A stretch of DNA of 64,000 nt from CAZIKF01 sp964539825 (GTDB taxonomy: Bacteria; Muiribacteriota; UBA6191). The stretch lies in the NCBI GenBank assembly GCA_964539825.1, contig CAZIKF010000012.1:55268-119267 (forward strand). The letters run 5' to 3'. The translations under genes and the position numbers were made by a program. The first letter of the stretch is position 1, and every line of letters begins with the position of its first letter. Below, piece after piece: positions 61,719-64,000 of the stretch. The notes beneath the pieces were generated by a model that was not told where the DNA came from, did not search any database, and worked only from the letters and a program-made list of their open reading frames with translations.

Positions 61719-63665
61719 ATGACTTCGGATTCGGATCATCTTCGTGGCGGCTCTGCGGAACCACTCAAGGCGCTTTATTCTGAGCTTTATAAGGATCTTC
61801 CCTATCGCCTGGAACGCTGCCTTGGATCTGATGCGAACAGCACCCTGTTCCAGGGTGTGCATAAGCAAACCCAGATCCCGCTGCGGATCCAAATCATAGA
61901 ACTGCCCAAAAAGAGTGCAGGTTTTAAATCCGCGGAGTTGGAGAGGATTCTCGACTCTCTCAAGAAGATTCGAAATCCTAATATTCTTTGCCTGCTTGAT
62001 TATTCTATATCCGGCGGACATCTGGCACTTGCTTTTGAGCCCTTTGTGGCCATACCTCTGCAAAGGTATGTACAGGATCCAAGCAATGATGTGGCTCTTG
62101 CTTTTCATGCTTGTTTTCAGGTTCTTTCGGGCCTTGAGGAGTTGCATGAATTAGGACTCATCCATCATGATCTTTCACCAGAAAATATTCTGCTCAACTC
62201 CTCTGGAGTGGTTAAGCTCTCTGTTGTACCGCCTATCATTACTTCCTTGAAAAGTACCAAAGAAGCCGCACTGGGAACTCCCGGCTATACAGCCCCGGAG
62301 TGTTGGGATGAGAGTACGCCCATTGATAGAAGAAGTGACGTATTTTCATTCGGCTCACTACTCTATTTTTGTGTGACAGGAGGTCTGCACCCTCCCAGGG
62401 TTCTACCGGCCAGCAAGATTCCTGAAAAGTACCGCGAAATTGTACTCTGTGCTCGTGCTTCAACTCCCGACGCCCGCTACCAGAATCTCAGGGAACTGGA
62501 ATTCGCGCTTTTAGCGCTCACGGGTCACGAGGAGAGTCTGGCGATTCCAAATGAGAGAGTCTTTACCCTTAGTGAGCTCAATGATGCTCAAAAGGAGGCT
62601 CTTATTGAGGGGGCTGAAGACAGCCTGGTCACAGATGGAAATGTAGCCTCTATGGTCAAAAGCGGGCTTAAACCTTATTGGGAGCTTCCCATAAAGTTTC
62701 TTTCAGAAATTTGGGATAGCTTTATGGAGCAGTTCACTGAAATTGTCTCCGATACAAAATCAGATATTTTTTATGAAGCTAAGGAGATCGTAGATCGTAA
62801 AAAGCAGGCAGTGAAAAAGAAAAGTGAAGATCGAAGGGAACGCAAGAAGCGCAAGAAAGAGGCAAGGCTTCAACGGAAACTGGACAGGAAGAGAGAAAAG
62901 GATGAGGCAAGGCGATCGAAAGATCACGCCCTGTGGGCTAAACAGCGAGAAGAAGCTCAAAAACAGCTCCAGCAAGAAATGATCAAAGCGGCCCAGGCGG
63001 GAAAACCAGGGTCTGAACGCGTGCAAATTCTCAAAGTGCCCACAGGTAATTCTCTCCTGGGCCCAGTGGTCATAGGTGTATGTGTACTGGGAATTGGAAT
63101 CTACGCATTCACCGAGTGGTCGACTGCACCCGCTGAACCAGAATTTTCCTCCGCATTACCAGGGGCAGGGCAGAACTTTCAATTAGTACAGTCCTCCGGA
63201 AAGATCTTCTTTCGTGAGGGGCCGCTGGATTCCTGGAAGGAGTCTGATGGGTCCGGATTTTCCATTCCTTCACAGGTTCGTACGGGAAGTGATTCGAAAA
63301 CCACCCTTAAGGACCCGAGTGGGAAACTCAAACTCAATATTCTATGGGATTCGGAATTGACCTTATCTAGCTTTGAGTCCAATCCCCAGGGCTTTGAAAA
63401 GGTTTTAGAACTGACCCTGGATACCGGGACCTTTGAATTCGATTCGTCACGCTCAAGGATTCTTCTTCGCCTTGGTCAGACCTTTGGGGAAATCACTACC
63501 CGTTCGAGTGCATTTCAGGTTTTTGTCACCGATGAAGAATTTAAGATCCTGGTACAGAAGGGTGCCCTGAGAGCAAAATTGGACAAAGGAAGGACCCTGA
63601 CCCTCTCCCCGGGGGAAACCCTGATCATGAAAAACGGGAAACTCCATTTCCACGGAAGGAAGTGA
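61719..63665 (+). CDS. Ser/Thr pseudokinase with coiled coil, membrane helix and FecR-like C-terminus
   Basis: 648 residues. An N-terminal Hanks-type kinase fold (about 28-275) keeps HHDLSPENILL (D151), GTPGYTAPECW and the DRRSDVFSFGSLLYF helix. But the VAIK position reads LRIQ (Gln58 in place of Lys), and the DFG motif is replaced by V169-V170-P171, so phosphotransfer is unlikely. A highly charged helix (about 360-435), one membrane helix (about 446-464) and a FecR-like beta domain (about 490-640; RTGSDSKTTLKDPSG ... LSPGETLIM) follow. Topology would put the kinase fold in the cytosol and FecR part outside. It may act as a binding scaffold or sensor. Confidence 0.85.
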   Translation: MTSDSDHLRGGSAEPLKALYSELYKDLPYRLERCLGSDANSTLFQGVHKQTQIPLRIQIIELPKKSAGFKSAELERILDSLKKIRNPNILCLLDYSISGGHLALAFEPFVAIPLQRYVQDPSNDVALAFHACFQVLSGLEELHELGLIHHDLSPENILLNSSGVVKLSVVPPIITSLKSTKEAALGTPGYTAPECWDESTPIDRRSDVFSFGSLLYFCVTGGLHPPRVLPASKIPEKYREIVLCARASTPDARYQNLRELEFALLALTGHEESLAIPNERVFTLSELNDAQKEALIEGAEDSLVTDGNVASMVKSGLKPYWELPIKFLSEIWDSFMEQFTEIVSDTKSDIFYEAKEIVDRKKQAVKKKSEDRRERKKRKKEARLQRKLDRKREKDEARRSKDHALWAKQREEAQKQLQQEMIKAAQAGKPGSERVQILKVPTGNSLLGPVVIGVCVLGIGIYAFTEWSTAPAEPEFSSALPGAGQNFQLVQSSGKIFFREGPLDSWKESDGSGFSIPSQVRTGSDSKTTLKDPSGKLKLNILWDSELTLSSFESNPQGFEKVLELTLDTGTFEFDSSRSRILLRLGQTFGEITTRSSAFQVFVTDEEFKILVQKGALRAKLDKGRTLTLSPGETLIMKNGKLHFHGRK

Positions 63666-63700
63666 GAAATCCCGCTAAAGGTTCAGGCCATCATTTCCAA

Positions 63701-63730
63701 TTGACAGTTTTTGGATCTAATCCCTATAAT
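63701..63730 (+). promoter_or_regulatory. Predicted promoter upstream of tRNA-Lys
   Basis: Perfect TTGACA (63701-63706), an 18-nt spacer and perfect TATAAT (63725-63730). It would give a ~180-nt leader with repeats before the tRNA. Confidence 0.6.
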
Positions 63731-63769
63731 GCGCAGACTCAATAAACCGTTCACGATTCGTGAGTCTAT

Positions 63770-63912
63770 AAAGGGCTCGAATCGTACCCGGATTTTGATA
63801 TCCGCTAAAGGGTTCGAATCGTACCCGGATTTTGATTTCAGCACGTTTCGAAGTGTACCAGGCGTACACGAGGACCGGGATGAAACCAAAATCCTGTACG
63901 AGTCGAAGCCTT
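63770..63912. repeat. Tandem repeat and large hairpin between promoter and tRNA-Lys
   Basis: A 30-bp unit containing TCGAATCGTACCCGGATTTT occurs at 63770-63799 and 63807-63836 with one mismatch (37-bp period). An inverted, diverged copy is at 63881-63912, so the second unit and the inverted one can form a ~32-bp imperfect stem; GTGTAC/GTACAC (63853-63858/63864-63869) pairs in the loop. TTAATTTTGG follows. It is unrelated in sequence to E1-E3. Confidence 0.6.
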
Positions 63913-63918
63913 AATTTT

Positions 63919-63991
63919 GGGCCGTTAGCTCAGTTGGTAGAGCACTTGACTTTTAATCAAGGTGTCATAGGTTCGAGACCTATACGGCCTA
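63919..63991 (+). tRNA. tRNA-Lys(TTT)
   Basis: A 73-nt cloverleaf: acceptor GGGCCGT with ACGGCCT, D-arm GCTCAGTTGGTAGAGC, anticodon stem CTTGA/TCAAG with loop CTTTTAA (anticodon TTT), T-arm ATAGG-TTCGAGA-CCTAT. CCA is not encoded. Confidence 0.95.
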
Positions 63992-64000
63992 CTCTAGAAA

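Noticed and set aside
63711..63914. Small plus-strand reading frame of 67 codons
   Set aside because: It consists of the tandem/inverted repeats before tRNA-Lys, has no ribosome-binding site, and begins within the predicted promoter.
1..64000. Prophage, insertion sequence, toxin-antitoxin or defence system
   Set aside because: No transposase, integrase, phage structural, nuclease-defence or toxin-antitoxin pair was recognised in any frame.

Overview
The window looks like a chromosome scaffold from a Gram-negative (two-membrane) bacterium, probably an uncultivated lineage. Evidence for two membranes is an outer-membrane secretin (PilQ), an outer-membrane beta-barrel end at the left edge, lipoproteins and RseP. 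A run of exactly 100 N at 61564-61663 marks an assembly join, as in a draft or metagenome assembly. Moderate GC, Shine-Dalgarno starts and canonical -35/-10 promoters are present. I cannot assign a phylum from the sequence. No prophage, transposase, CRISPR array or rRNA was seen.

Layout. 1-4430: end of a beta-barrel-like protein, an aminotransferase and a convergent propeller lipoprotein. 4640-12209: a classic translation/envelope operon (rpsB, tsf, pyrH, frr, uppS, cdsA, then a tandem of a catalytically degenerate RseP copy and intact rseP). 12333-20924: a SpoIID-like lytic transglycosylase, then the type IV pilus (T4P) alignment/secretin cluster pilM-N-O, two tandem PilP-like genes, pilQ and a PilX-like gene that appears leaderless. 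20967-25436: tatC, a UbiA/MqnP-type prenyltransferase, ubiX, thioredoxin, a TPR protein and nadK. 25475-29035 (minus): fumC, a secreted M28 aminopeptidase, tRNA-Glu, tRNA-Met/Ile and a stand-alone Lon N-domain protein. 29273-31725: a small unknown gene, aspS and a pterin dehydratase. 31758-39320: a signalling block of cheY-cheX-cheY, a giant four-repeat FapA-like protein and a GAF/HPt/CheA-type hybrid kinase. 39596-42723: a dicarboxylate/glutamate symporter, a double UspA and a Bax-inhibitor-1 protein. 43087-46942: tsaD, mutL and miaA overlapping end to end. 46954-55260: three exported proteins (unknown/IPT-like, subtilase, a 1263-residue unknown). 55268-57682 (minus): a carbamoyltransferase, SxtJ-like and 49-residue DUF5989-like trio. 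57914-61381: a collagen-like lipoprotein and a minor-pilin operon (PilX/V/W-like). 61719-63991: a pseudokinase with a FecR-like C-terminus, a repeat-rich spacer and tRNA-Lys.

The most unusual signal is not a protein. Three ~160-165 bp palindromic elements (16602-16763, 48144-48304, 61378-61542) each start at, or one base after, the stop codon of the preceding gene. Each folds into a long stem. Two of them share a near-identical 36-nt loop while their distal stems differ in sequence yet stay self-complementary. Stem imperfections are strongly biased toward G-U pairs on the minus strand (26 versus 5 by hand count), which suggests selection on an RNA read antisense to the preceding gene. A second, smaller palindrome family with a CTTGA loop lies near each of them, and it has entered the coding sequence of a minor pilin in frame, giving that prepilin a 73-residue leader.

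Other points worth attention are the RseP/pseudo-RseP tandem, the pseudokinase, the duplicated PilP-like genes, the four-repeat FapA and two starts consistent with leaderless mRNAs behind pyrimidine heptad tracts.
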